A stretch of DNA of 64,000 nucleotides from an uncultured Pirellulaceae bacterium (GCA_938036435.1 CALHPU010000018.1:124001-188000), one strand, 5' to 3'. Positions 33,496 to 42,747 are shown, counted from the stretch's first letter. Numbers and translations: made by a program. The notes: a model not told the origin generated them from the letters alone.

Positions 33496-35063
33496 TGGCT
33501 GGTCCTCATGTTTTCTGGCCCATCGTCTTGGGCATCGTCTTGGTCAGCCGAATCCACGGGCTCGAACTCCACTTGCATTTCATTGGTGTTGGGTGACCGA
33601 CCCGTCTTTGCGGCGGTTGCTTCTGCGTCAAGATCTAGATGCTGAATTCGGCGAAGTAATTTCGCACGATTCATTCCCAGTAGCTTGGCTGTCTGAGTTT
33701 TGTTCCCTTTGGCCACCCTGATGGCTCGACTGATGAGTTCGGCTTCTATGTTTTCCAGATACTGATCCAGATCAATATGCACTTCTGATTGCTGTTCCAC
33801 TCGCAGCGCTTTGAGTGCGTGGTGAAAGTTCTCCGGGAGGTCAGACTTACTCAGCACTGCACTGCTACAGGCGTCTGCCGCTTGCCCGATGATCGAACGG
33901 AGCTGCTGAAGATTTCCGGGCCAGTGATACTCTGTCAGCATGGCGAGTGCATCGTTGTCGAAGCGACCAATTTGCTGCTCGCGCCCATCATTGTGCTGTT
34001 CTAAAAAGTACTGGGCCAGCATCGGGATGTCACCGCTGCGCTGTTTCAACGCAAGTGTGTCGATGACCAGTGTGTTGATTCGCCAAGCTAAACCTTTGTG
34101 AAATGTACCATCGCCGGCCGCTCGAATCAGGTCCACCTCAGCCGTAGCGATGACTCTGACGTCTGAGCGTGAATCAGTCAGCGCTGACCAAAGTTCTGTT
34201 TGGGCTTCGGCACTCAATTGGTCGGCGTCTAACACGATTAGCCAAGCCACCGGCAAATGGCGGCCCCCTGCCCTGCCCCGGTTTTCAGATTGATTTTCTT
34301 TTGCAAACGCAATCGCTTGTCGAACCGATGATTGAACCAGTTGAGCATCAGCAATCTCTGCCTGAAGGACGGCAGCGAGGCCCGGCGCCTGATTCCGAGC
34401 GGCCTCAGTTCCAATTAGCGAAGGCATGCTTCGTCGCTGGTGAATGGTGCGAGCCAGATGTTGCCGTCCGCTTCCTCGTGGGCCAACGATTGTCATTTCT
34501 AGGCCGTTGTCTCCTGCGGCGACAACTTGTTTACGTAATCGCACAGAAAACTCGCTGTTGCCGATCAGGCTGTCCAAATGAAAACGTTGTTGCAGTTGAT
34601 GTTGAAGTTTACTAAGAATAACATGCATATTCTCGGCATCGTAAGCGTCATTGTTCGCATCGGAATTGGCTGCTTGGTCTTCCGCCGCAACGAAGCCGGC
34701 GACGAATTCGGCGTTGGTTGGATCATCTGATGTCGCCAACGCAACAAAATCGCATAAGCGTTCCAGCAGCTGACCGGATGACGCCAATGAGATTCGGCAG
34801 CCGGTAATCGTTGAGCCGGGCTTGAGCTTATCCGGTGGCGGCGCGAGTCCGTTGAACCGCTGTTTGGGGTCACCTGATTCAGCAGCGCTGTAAAGGCATT
34901 GGGCACCAATGATGTGTTCTAGCTGACAGTCGGCCCAGTGCAGCATTGCTTCGTTGACGTAAACGATTGTTCCCGCCGAGTCCAGCAAATAGACCGGCAT
35001 CGATAGCGCGTCAAATACTTTGGCCAGCGAGTTTTTTACAGTGCGAGGAGTCGGATTGGGCAT
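33492..35063 (-). CDS. NtrC-like regulator with PAS domain, degenerate AAA+ and Fis-type HTH
   Basis: The 523-residue protein has an N-terminal PAS domain (about 15-105), a linker, an AAA+ domain (about 165-420) and a Fis-type helix-turn-helix near the end (KGNKTQTAKLLGMNRAKLLRRI). Against sigma-54 activators the AAA+ part is damaged: the Walker A loop reads GPRGSGRQ (194-201) in place of GESGTGKE, and I find no GAFTGA loop. A Walker B-like LIVLDADQL remains, and ALTEYHWPGNLQQLRSII fits the family. It probably binds DNA without driving sigma-54 transcription. Confidence 0.82.
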   Translation of the reverse strand: MPNPTPRTVKNSLAKVFDALSMPVYLLDSAGTIVYVNEAMLHWADCQLEHIIGAQCLYSAAESGDPKQRFNGLAPPPDKLKPGSTITGCRISLASSGQLLERLCDFVALATSDDPTNAEFVAGFVAAEDQAANSDANNDAYDAENMHVILSKLQHQLQQRFHLDSLIGNSEFSVRLRKQVVAAGDNGLEMTIVGPRGSGRQHLARTIHQRRSMPSLIGTEAARNQAPGLAAVLQAEIADAQLVQSSVRQAIAFAKENQSENRGRAGGRHLPVAWLIVLDADQLSAEAQTELWSALTDSRSDVRVIATAEVDLIRAAGDGTFHKGLAWRINTLVIDTLALKQRSGDIPMLAQYFLEQHNDGREQQIGRFDNDALAMLTEYHWPGNLQQLRSIIGQAADACSSAVLSKSDLPENFHHALKALRVEQQSEVHIDLDQYLENIEAELISRAIRVAKGNKTQTAKLLGMNRAKLLRRIQHLDLDAEATAAKTGRSPNTNEMQVEFEPVDSADQDDAQDDGPENMRTSQ

Positions 35064-35161
35064 GCACTGATTTTAACCGGTCTGTTCGAAAGAAGCATGC
35101 CCCGGAAATGTGAATTAGCATTTCAATCGAATTCGCGCCCGAGCGATTCGGTAAACTGAAC

Positions 35162-35292
35162 CTAGTGGTCTGTCAACATTTAATTTTAGGGTAGCTGGAT
35201 TCGCCAGAATTCAGTTCAGCAGTATAAAACCGAAGTCTGGTGACTCCGGCTACGATGACACACTGTAACTTCCATCCCTGACAAACCACTAG
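35162..35292. repeat. MITE-like element, family 2
   Basis: Inverted ends CTAGTGGTCTGTCA and TGACAAACCACTAG bound 131 bp. The interior has GCTGGATTCGCCAGAATTCA (near 35194-35213), also found in the tandem repeat at 47869, and CCGAAGTCTGGTGACTCCGG. Its right end CTAG (35289-35292) is shared with the adjacent family 1 copy. Confidence 0.75.
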
Positions 35293-35411
35293 TGCTTAAT
35301 CTTGGGGTCAGCCGTTTTGGTGTTAGACGCAGTTTCCTGGCGCGAAACCGGGGCTTGCGCCCAAACGTCTAACGTTCTTTATCCTAATTTCAAATCTGGA
35401 TGAAGCACTAG
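35289..35411. repeat. MITE-like element, family 1, copy B
   Basis: The 123-bp element begins CTAGTGCTTAATC and ends GGATGAAGCACTAG. Its right 29 bases (35381-35409) match the end of copy A at 13.9 kb with three differences. An internal palindrome pairs GTTAGACGCAGTTT with AAACGTCTAAC. The accA stop codon lies in the right end. Confidence 0.75.
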
Positions 35412-36376
35412 GTTGCAGCGGCGGCCGCGTTATCGACAAACACACCCATCTTGCGGAACTTTTCGTAGCGCGCGTCCAGCAGTTCTTCCAAGGGCTGGCT
35501 GGAGAGGGTCTTCAGGTTCTTGATTAGGTAGCTTCGCAAATTGGCGGCCATCGAGTGGTGGTCGCGGTGAGCACCGCCAAGAGGTTCTTTGATCACGTCG
35601 TCTACGATGCCCATCTTCAGCAAGTTCTCCGAAGTAAACTTGAGAGCCGTGGCGGCTTTCTCGGCATGTTGAGCGCCTTTCCACAGGATGCCTGCACAAC
35701 CTTCGGGGCTGATGACGGAATAGTAGGCGTTTTGCAAGACCGCCACGCGATCTCCAACTCCTATACCCAGCGCTCCACCGCTGCCGCCTTCGCCGATAAC
35801 ACAGCAGATGATTGGCGTTTTCAGACGCGACATCTCGTACATGTTTTCGGCGATCACTTGGGCTTGGCCACGTTCTTCTGCACCGATGCCCGGGTAAGCA
35901 CCGGGGGTATCAATTAAACAGATCACTGGCAGCCCGTACTTAGCAGCCATCCGCATTTTTGCCATCGCCTTGCGATAGCCTTCTGGGTGAGCACAACCGA
36001 AATGAGTCTGTTGGCGGTCGCTGAATGTGCGTCCTTTTTGGTGACCGAGCACCATAACTTTCGTGTTGTCTAGGCTCGCAAAGCCAACACGAATGGCTGG
36101 ATCGTCGCCGAACAGTTTGTCTCCGTGCAACTCAACAAACTCATCGAATACCAGTGATAGATAATCGATCGTGTGTGGTCGGTCCTTGTGGCGGGCGACT
36201 TGAACGGTCTGCCATGGCGAGAGGCCTTCGTAGATTGTGCGCGTGGTATCGGTCAGCTCCTTTTTGAGTTTGCGAAGATATTCGTCAGCTTCTGCCGAGG
36301 GCTTGGATGTTTTCGAGAAAATTTCGATCTCTGCTGCGATGTCTGCAATCGGCTGTTCGAAGTCAAGGTAATCCAT
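35408..36376 (-). CDS. accA: Acetyl-CoA carboxylase carboxyltransferase subunit alpha
   Basis: The 322-residue protein is full length for AccA, which transfers the carboxyl group from biotin to acetyl-CoA in the first step of fatty acid synthesis. It has the family start MDYLDFEQPI, the HKDRPHTIDY segment, GGSGGALGIGVGD and SVISPEGCAGILWK, the crotonase-type acyl-CoA site. accD is not in the window. It is the last gene of a minus-strand group (Dabb, truA, kinase, accA). Its TAG stop overlaps the end of a MITE-like element. Confidence 0.97.
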   Translation of the reverse strand: MDYLDFEQPIADIAAEIEIFSKTSKPSAEADEYLRKLKKELTDTTRTIYEGLSPWQTVQVARHKDRPHTIDYLSLVFDEFVELHGDKLFGDDPAIRVGFASLDNTKVMVLGHQKGRTFSDRQQTHFGCAHPEGYRKAMAKMRMAAKYGLPVICLIDTPGAYPGIGAEERGQAQVIAENMYEMSRLKTPIICCVIGEGGSGGALGIGVGDRVAVLQNAYYSVISPEGCAGILWKGAQHAEKAATALKFTSENLLKMGIVDDVIKEPLGGAHRDHHSMAANLRSYLIKNLKTLSSQPLEELLDARYEKFRKMGVFVDNAAAAAT

Positions 36377-36451
36377 AGTTGTTACGTCGAAAGTTTACGG
36401 AGAGTGACGGAGGGTGAAAGCGCGTCTTTGTTTTTTCTGCAAAAAGTATAA

Positions 36452-37321
36452 CTATAAACGCTTGAAATTTTGGGGGCGCGATTGAGGGCGGTAAACGTTC
36501 GTTTTTCTGAAGATAGCGATAAAATCGTTCATCGTCTGAATTCGGTTATCAGGTTTCTTGGCCATCATTTTCATGATTAGTTCGGCCATTTCATTGGACG
36601 CGCCGCTGACCGACTGGACGTTGGGGATCGGAGCGCTCAGGTGTTTGCTGAGCAATTCGTCGGGGGTGTTGGCGGTGAAAGGCGTCCGTCCGCTGAGCAT
36701 TTCGTACAGCATGCAGCCGAAGCCGTAGATGTCGGCGCGGATATCGAGGTGCTGACGACGAATCTGTTCGGGCGAAAGGTAGCTGCGTGTTCCTTGAATG
36801 GTTTTGGTCTTGTTAGGGAATAGTCCCATGAGCCCCTTGCCTTTGACTTTTCGGGCAATCGAAAAGTCGATCAGTTTTACGCTGCCTTGCTCGTCAGCCA
36901 GATAGTTGTCGGGTTTGATATCGCAGTGAATCCAGCCCTTTTCATGTAAGTGAGCCAATCCTTTGGCGGCACCGTGGATCACGACCGCCATGTTTTCGGC
37001 CAACACGTCAGGCCGCTCACGCATTTCGATCTTGAGGTTGCGAGCGCTCAATAGCTGCAAGGACAACAGTGGGTATCCTTGATCTTCGTAGTACTCGTAG
37101 ATTCGGATGACATTGGGATGATTGAGCTGTGTGCCAACACGTGCTTCGTGTTTGAGTTGGTCGATTTCATACTTGTCGGTTCGAAAATCAGCGAGCAAAA
37201 CTTTGATCGCAACTCTTTCCTTCTCACCTTGGCGCAAGGCCTCCCAAACTTGAGTCGTGGTGCCTGATCGAATCAGACGTAGCATTCGGAAGGGGCCGAT
37301 AAAGTCTTTGCCAATACTCAC
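36452..37321 (-). CDS. Ser/Thr protein kinase, small soluble form
   Basis: The 289-residue kinase domain has VAIK (K40), the helix C glutamate near E59, HCDIKPDN (catalytic D134, N139) and an APE-like segment (YLSPEQI). The glycine loop reads IRSGTTTQVWEA and the DFG motif is DFS (152-154), so the loop is irregular although the Asp is kept. There is no membrane or sensor domain. The start is GTG. It lies 107 nt after truA and 75 nt before accA. Substrate unknown. Confidence 0.9.
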   Translation of the reverse strand: MSIGKDFIGPFRMLRLIRSGTTTQVWEALRQGEKERVAIKVLLADFRTDKYEIDQLKHEARVGTQLNHPNVIRIYEYYEDQGYPLLSLQLLSARNLKIEMRERPDVLAENMAVVIHGAAKGLAHLHEKGWIHCDIKPDNYLADEQGSVKLIDFSIARKVKGKGLMGLFPNKTKTIQGTRSYLSPEQIRRQHLDIRADIYGFGCMLYEMLSGRTPFTANTPDELLSKHLSAPIPNVQSVSGASNEMAELIMKMMAKKPDNRIQTMNDFIAIFRKTNVYRPQSRPQNFKRL

Positions 37322-37428
37322 TGGGTATTCCGTTACGTTGAAAGATGAATAATGAAGAAGCCAGCATGATTTGCCTGGCGAGTCGTCGTTGTTTTGTTTG
37401 AGCGGTGCCTAAAACCGATCGGCGTATT

Positions 37429-38250
37429 TTAGCCCATGCTGCCATCAAGACCAACGGTTGTTGAGGCGGGTTCTTTGGTGTGGATCCCACCTGACGCATC
37501 GTCAGCATATACCACATGATCCAGAAACAGGCCTTTCGCGGGTGCGGTCTGCCCCGCCATTTCACGGTCCTTTTGTTCAATCAGCTCAAGAATCCACTCG
37601 GGCTGTTTCCTTCCCATCCCTACCGGGATCAACGTGCCGACGATACTGCGGACCATGTTGTACAGAAAACCATCGGCCGTCACGCTAAAGTCGATGTACT
37701 GAAAGGGACCATGTGTGCGGCCGTTGACCGCGCAATCCATCACGTTTCTGACGGTGGATTGGCGAATCGAACCGGTACTCTGAAAGCAAGCGAAATCTTG
37801 TTCCCCGACGACGTACTGCGCTGCTTTGTTCATCGCATCGACGTCAAGGTTATGGGGTACGAACCACGCATGCCGCTCGCGAAGCGGGTCTAGGATTCGA
37901 CCGGATTGAATGTGGTAGCAATACGTTTTGCAGACCGAGTGACTGATGGCGTTAAAACCTTCAAACGCATCTTCGGCTTTCAGCACCGAAATTGCCGTCG
38001 GCGTGCGCGCGTTAAACGCGCGAACAATCGTCGCACAAGAAAAATTGGTTTCAGTACGCATGCTGCAGACTTGACCGCGTGCGTGAACGCCGGCGTCAGT
38101 TCGGCCGCTGGAAGTGACCGTAACGCTTTCACCGGAGATCGAAAGCCAAGCTTCCTCCATCTTTTGTTGGATCGTGATTCCGTTCTTTTGTCGCTGCCAG
38201 CCGACGAAATCCGTTCCGTCGTAGCTTACGGTCAGTTTGATAAATCGCAT
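37429..38250 (-). CDS. truA: tRNA pseudouridine synthase A
   Basis: The 273-residue protein is of TruA length and contains the catalytic motif SSGRTDAGVHARGQV with nucleophile D52, which modifies positions 38-40 of the anticodon arm. The start reads MRFIKLTVSYDGTDFVGWQ, as in the family, and the RNA-binding pattern NMVRSIVGTLIPVG appears near the end. It starts 9 nt after the Dabb stop and is followed by the kinase gene. Confidence 0.96.
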   Translation of the reverse strand: MRFIKLTVSYDGTDFVGWQRQKNGITIQQKMEEAWLSISGESVTVTSSGRTDAGVHARGQVCSMRTETNFSCATIVRAFNARTPTAISVLKAEDAFEGFNAISHSVCKTYCYHIQSGRILDPLRERHAWFVPHNLDVDAMNKAAQYVVGEQDFACFQSTGSIRQSTVRNVMDCAVNGRTHGPFQYIDFSVTADGFLYNMVRSIVGTLIPVGMGRKQPEWILELIEQKDREMAGQTAPAKGLFLDHVVYADDASGGIHTKEPASTTVGLDGSMG

Positions 38251-38259
38251 GGGTGCTAA

Positions 38260-38586
38260 CTAGCTTTTTGCACTGGCGTCAAAGACGCGCACTGCTGACC
38301 AGCTTTCTTTATGACTAGAGATGAACTCCAAATGGTCCGGGTGGGTCTGATAAGCATCGTGAGCGGCGCGGCTTTCGAAGACGGTAATTAATGCCACGTC
38401 AAATGTCTGGTCATTGACCGGTCGTGCTAGTTCTGGATCCCGCAGACCTGCGTGCAGACTGATCAAGCCTTCGGGACGTGTCAACAATCGGTAGCAGTCG
38501 TCCACCAACGCTTGGCAATTTTCGGCTGAGTTGTCTTGGAGGGAGAAAAATACGCAGTGCGTAAACGCTGTTTGATTTTCAGACAT
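38260..38586 (-). CDS. Dabb family protein
   Basis: The 108-residue protein has the dimeric alpha/beta barrel (Dabb) pattern: THCVFFSLQDNS at the start, a helix, GLISLHAGLRD, FDVALITVFESRAAHDAYQTHPDH and a final strand. The family was first seen as stress-responsive proteins and its members bind small aromatic or haem-like ligands. Its stop is 9 nt before truA. Function unknown. Confidence 0.85.
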   Translation of the reverse strand: MSENQTAFTHCVFFSLQDNSAENCQALVDDCYRLLTRPEGLISLHAGLRDPELARPVNDQTFDVALITVFESRAAHDAYQTHPDHLEFISSHKESWSAVRVFDASAKS

Positions 38587-38782
38587 GGAGAGTGGTTTTG
38601 CCTACTGAAGTTGAAGAATTCTACGGCTTTTATTTTAGCGAGAGGAGTGACCTTGTTGGAGGCCCGAAACGTATCGGCGGGTGAAGAAATCGAAGACATC
38701 GCGACTTCAGGTTGCTCAATTTGCCGCGATCCAATAGCCTAACAGGCTGTTCGCACCACCGCCAAAAGAAGCTTGATCCAAC

Positions 38783-39625
38783 ATGACTCCAATTCGCACT
38801 TTAGAGGCTCTTCATGAACTCGCCGACGGGTTTCAGAGGGCGAATGAGACTGTTGGAATCGTGCCGACGATGGGTGCGTTGCACGACGGACATCTCAGCC
38901 TGGTGAGGCAGAGTCTCGACGAAACAGGCGAGACGATCGTGACCATTTTCGTCAATCCGTCCCAGTTCGCACCCGAGGAGGATTTGCAACGGTACCCTAG
39001 AACGCTCGATGCGGATCTTGAAAAACTCTCGGCGATGGGAGTCAAACACGTTTTCGTTCCCGAGAGCGCGTTGATGTATCCGCCCAATTTTTCGACGTCG
39101 ATCGTTCCGGCCAAAGTAGCCACAAAGCTGGAAGGCGAATTTCGCCCCACGCATTTCGCGGGCGTGGCGACGGTTGTGCTGAAACTGTTCAACATGACTC
39201 GCGCCGACGTTGCATTCTTTGGTCAAAAAGACTACCAACAGGTCTGTGTGATTCAGGCAATGGTCGAAGACTTCAACGTGCCCATCGAAGTGCGCGTTTG
39301 CCCAATCATTCGAGAGGCCGATGGTTTGGCGATGAGTTCAAGGAATCGATACTTGGATGCTGAGCAACGAAAGACGGCGTTGGTACTTTACAGAACATTG
39401 AACCATGTACGAGAGCTGATTAGCAGTGGTCAGAATGATGGTTTTGAGATCGTTACAGAAATGAGACAGCTGCTAATTGATGGAGGCGTCGACAGCATCG
39501 ACTACGCGGTCGTTGCTGATCCCAAGACACTCGAGACGGCCAATTTTATCGACGGTAAAGTTGTTGCTTTGATAGCCGCCCACGTAGGCAAGACGCGTTT
39601 GATTGATAATCTGGTGATTGGTTAA
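38783..39625 (+). CDS. panC: Pantothenate synthetase
   Basis: The 280-residue enzyme joins pantoate and beta-alanine with ATP to make vitamin B5. It has GIVPTMGALHDGHLSL with the nucleotide motif HDGH (34-37), TIFVNPSQFAPEEDL, and the KMSKS-like GLAMSSRNRYL. Length matches the family. It is divergent from the Dabb-truA group. A palindrome follows 10 nt after the stop. Confidence 0.96.
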   Translation: MTPIRTLEALHELADGFQRANETVGIVPTMGALHDGHLSLVRQSLDETGETIVTIFVNPSQFAPEEDLQRYPRTLDADLEKLSAMGVKHVFVPESALMYPPNFSTSIVPAKVATKLEGEFRPTHFAGVATVVLKLFNMTRADVAFFGQKDYQQVCVIQAMVEDFNVPIEVRVCPIIREADGLAMSSRNRYLDAEQRKTALVLYRTLNHVRELISSGQNDGFEIVTEMRQLLIDGGVDSIDYAVVADPKTLETANFIDGKVVALIAAHVGKTRLIDNLVIG

Positions 39626-39635
39626 AGGGTAGCAT

Positions 39636-39701
39636 TATGTGGCACGACTCTCCGAGTCGTTATTCGCCGTGCCACTACGATTCGGAGAGTCGTGTTACAT
39701 A
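39636..39701 (+). repeat. Imperfect palindrome after panC
   Basis: Two 25-nt arms (TATGTGGCACGACTCTCCGA... and complement) surround a 16-nt loop. All three differences are G-T wobble pairs in RNA, so the + transcript would fold completely. It may double as a terminator, though no T-run is adjacent. Confidence 0.7.
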
Positions 39702-39821
39702 GTTTTGAAATGCCCTCTAGTCTTCGCTAGCCCAACTCTCACGAGTTTGGACGAGGTTAAATTGCCGATGCCCTGCCCTGCTTAAACAATCCAAAACAAC
39801 AACGTATTTGAGAAACATTGC

Positions 39822-41144
39822 ATGCAGCCCACGCTATTTTTCATTCCCCATCAATGGTTGGGCTGGCCGCTGTTGGTGGCGTGGTTGCTGATCAGCGCGA
39901 TCATTTCGTTTAATTACTGGCGGCGCGGAGGGTGGTCAGACGAACTGAAGGGCTTTTTGCCCATGGTGGCGATGGTGACTGCGGCAATCCTGTTTGTCTT
40001 GCCGGCGGTTGAAGTCGGTGGAGTCAACCCTGACGATCCTCTCGGTCCGATGGTGAATCGAGGTCTCGCCGTACGTGGTTACGGGCTGTGCATGTTGTTG
40101 GCGATCGTTACAGGGATGGGAATTGTGCTCTGGCGTTGCCGGCAGATTGAATTTCCAGTCGATCCGATCTTCACGCTGGCGTTTTGTATGGTGATTGCCG
40201 GCGTAATCGGAGCGCGGTTGTTCTACGTGATTCAAAAGCACGATCAGTTTTTTGGGCCAGACATTCCATTAACCTTGTCGCTACAGCTGGCGGCCAATAT
40301 GACCGGCGGCGGCCTAGTAGTTTACGGAAGCCTCTTCGGAGCCTCGATTGCGGCGTTTATATTTTTCTGGTGGTCGAAACTTCCGGTGTGGAAAACGGCA
40401 GATCTCATGGCACCCGGGATGGCGATCGGATTAGCGATTGGACGGCTTGGGTGTTTGATGAACGGCTGCTGCTGGGGTGGAGTTTGCGATGTTGGGATGC
40501 CGGCAATTCAATTCCCTGCCGGTTCGTCGGCTTGGGTGCAGCATCTTTCCGATGGGTCGCTGCTGGGGTTGAAGACAAAACCGTTGACCGATCAAGCCCC
40601 GCAGGAATTAGGCTTTGCCAACGAGGTCATAACCGTCGGTCAGGGCTTGGGCAAGGAAGTCGGCGTTACGCCGGGTGATTTGATTGCGATCGAAATCGAT
40701 AACCCCGATAGGATTCGCTATTTGAAATCGTGGCGCACGGATTTGGCAGATCAGGAGAGTATAAAATTTGCTTGGAGCCATGACGGCAAGATCGATGTGA
40801 TTGCGTTGCCATTGGGGAAATTACCGGCGCAATCTCTGCGTGTTCACCCGACGCAAATCTACAGTAGTGTCAATGCACTTTTGTTATGTTTGCTGTTGTG
40901 GATGTATTGGTACCATCGCCGCAGCGATGGTGAGGTGTTCGCGTTGATGCTGATCCTGTATCCGATTGGACGTTTTATGATCGAAACCATCCGCAACGAC
41001 GAGGCTGGTCAGTTTGGTACCGAGTGGACGATTTCGCAGTGGGTTAGCATGGGAACGATTATCGTTGGCTTCGCTATTTTTTCTTGGTGCCGAGCGTTTG
41101 GTCAAATCGCAGATGTTCGGGCGCCCGAACTGCCGAACGAATAG
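39822..41144 (+). CDS. lgt: Prolipoprotein diacylglyceryl transferase
   Basis: The 440-residue protein adds diacylglycerol to the lipobox cysteine, the first step in lipoprotein maturation. Family elements are present: VIGARLFYVI, GGLVVYGSLFG, the signature GLAIGRLGCLMNGCCWG and HPTQIYSSVNALLL. It is about 150 residues longer than usual; the extra length is mainly a soluble stretch of about 120 residues between the CCWG signature and HPTQ. The insert probably faces the periplasm. Two lipoproteins occur nearby (46673, 47575). Confidence 0.92.
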   Translation: MQPTLFFIPHQWLGWPLLVAWLLISAIISFNYWRRGGWSDELKGFLPMVAMVTAAILFVLPAVEVGGVNPDDPLGPMVNRGLAVRGYGLCMLLAIVTGMGIVLWRCRQIEFPVDPIFTLAFCMVIAGVIGARLFYVIQKHDQFFGPDIPLTLSLQLAANMTGGGLVVYGSLFGASIAAFIFFWWSKLPVWKTADLMAPGMAIGLAIGRLGCLMNGCCWGGVCDVGMPAIQFPAGSSAWVQHLSDGSLLGLKTKPLTDQAPQELGFANEVITVGQGLGKEVGVTPGDLIAIEIDNPDRIRYLKSWRTDLADQESIKFAWSHDGKIDVIALPLGKLPAQSLRVHPTQIYSSVNALLLCLLLWMYWYHRRSDGEVFALMLILYPIGRFMIETIRNDEAGQFGTEWTISQWVSMGTIIVGFAIFSWCRAFGQIADVRAPELPNE

Positions 41145-41170
41145 ACCGTCCGTGCATTGCGTTGCTCCAG

Positions 41171-41779
41171 TCAACGTGGCTTGGTGCGTGGGGCAAACAA
41201 ATGGCAGAGACCGAAGACGAAAATCATGTATCCGAATAGGACGACGTTCAAAAGAACTCCTTGCACAACGGTCGTCAGCATGAATTCAGCAAAAACCATG
41301 GCTTGTTCTCCGTCAGCGATAAGTGGACGGTAATCAAAATCTGTATGGGTGTTACCTCTCAGCGCCCAGTTAACGAAGCAGACTGAAAATAGGCCGCAGA
41401 ACATATCGAGAAACATTCCAATTGGAAAAAGGATACTCGCGGCGATGCGCGTTCCATAACCGATCCACGCCGATCTTCGCGCAAATCGCCATGATATAAT
41501 CTGTTGAACTCGCCGTGTTCGTTCGGCAAAAACATACGTGATGATGAAGGTTGAAATTCCAGCTATCATTCCTCCACATGCTGCAGTGAAGCCTGATCGG
41601 TGCACAAGGCTGGACCCGAGAAAGAAACTTGGCGCCGCCGCGATGCTGCACGCGAGAGTCCACTTCAGAAACGATCGTCCAATCGATGGCACGTCCGGAG
41701 GAGCTTCGACGCTAGAACGCTCTGGTGTCGGCGGTGGTTGAACCTGTGGAGAGGCGTAGGGATTGTCGGATGTCGTCAC
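41171..41779 (-). CDS. Membrane protein with DNPYASP N-terminus
   Basis: The 202-residue protein opens with MTTSDNPYASPQVQPPPTPE, an N-terminal phrase common on small planctomycete membrane proteins, followed by four membrane helices. No catalytic motif is seen. It is convergent with lgt, with 26 nt between stops. Function unknown. Confidence 0.75.
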   Translation of the reverse strand: MTTSDNPYASPQVQPPPTPERSSVEAPPDVPSIGRSFLKWTLACSIAAAPSFFLGSSLVHRSGFTAACGGMIAGISTFIITYVFAERTRRVQQIISWRFARRSAWIGYGTRIAASILFPIGMFLDMFCGLFSVCFVNWALRGNTHTDFDYRPLIADGEQAMVFAEFMLTTVVQGVLLNVVLFGYMIFVFGLCHLFAPRTKPR

Positions 41780-42040
41780 GGGATTGCTGCTTAGGAATGT
41801 GATGCTGCCGGAACGTCAAGAAATAGTGTAGGCTGTTATGACATCCTGCACTTTTCACTATCGTCGATCATCGGCGTATAATTCGTCGGTAAGTCAATTC
41901 TGAGGGATTACCTGTCATTCGGGCTGGGCCCAGAGTAACCGTCAAATGGGTGACAAAACCTTGTATTTGGCTGCTTTTGTAGGAAAATCTGCCAACTAAC
42001 GCATTTCAGGGAACTTAGTGATGCCGCTGGCGTCTGTAGT

Positions 42041-42637
42041 ATGAACCCGACTTTCCACAATCTGACCGATCAGCAATTGATCGACCAAACCTTGGCTGGC
42101 AACACCGATGCCTTCGGAGTGCTGGTCGGTCGACATCAAGATCGGTTGTTCAACTCGCTCGTCCACTTGATGCGAAACGAGTCAGATGCTGAAGACGTGG
42201 TTCAAGACGCGTTTGTGCTTGCACTAACGAAACTTGACTCGTTCAAAGGTAACAGTCAGTTTTACACTTGGTTGTTCCGAATTGCTCGCAACAGCGCTAT
42301 TTCGCGGTTGCGAAAAAAGCGGCCTAAAGTGTCGCTTGATTCTCCCGTCAGTGGTGGACAATCAAGCGATGTGTTGCCGTTGGAGTTACCAGGAAAGGCG
42401 GCAGCGCCTTCCGACGAGATGGAACGTCAAGAACGAGCGCAGGGATTGATCGATGCACTGGGGCGGTTGTCGCCAGAGCATCGGGAAATTCTCGTATTGA
42501 GAGAAATGGATGATCTAGACTACGAGACGATTGGGGAAATGTTGGATCTGGCAGTCGGAACCGTCCGCAGCCGATTGCATCGCGCCCGATCACAATTACG
42601 AGAGTTTTTAAAAGACGACGGCAGCGACCTGTCTTAA
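42041..42637 (+). CDS. ECF (sigma-70 family) RNA polymerase sigma factor
   Basis: The 198-residue protein has region 2 (LVGRHQDRLFNSLVHLMRNESDAEDVVQDAFVLA, split across residues 30-65) and region 4 (SPEHREILVLREMDDLDYETIGEMLDLAVGTVRSRLHRARSQL), typical of ECF sigma factors. The partner gene follows after 110 nt and is likely its membrane-bound regulator. Targets are not visible. Confidence 0.92.
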   Translation: MNPTFHNLTDQQLIDQTLAGNTDAFGVLVGRHQDRLFNSLVHLMRNESDAEDVVQDAFVLALTKLDSFKGNSQFYTWLFRIARNSAISRLRKKRPKVSLDSPVSGGQSSDVLPLELPGKAAAPSDEMERQERAQGLIDALGRLSPEHREILVLREMDDLDYETIGEMLDLAVGTVRSRLHRARSQLREFLKDDGSDLS

Positions 42638-42747
42638 GCACTTTTCACGATGGTTCACCTGTCATCCGAAGATTTATTTCCTGACCTAATTGAAAATTAA
42701 TCAACGCCTACCACTTCCACTTTGGCGGACCTTCGAGCCCGAGCAAC

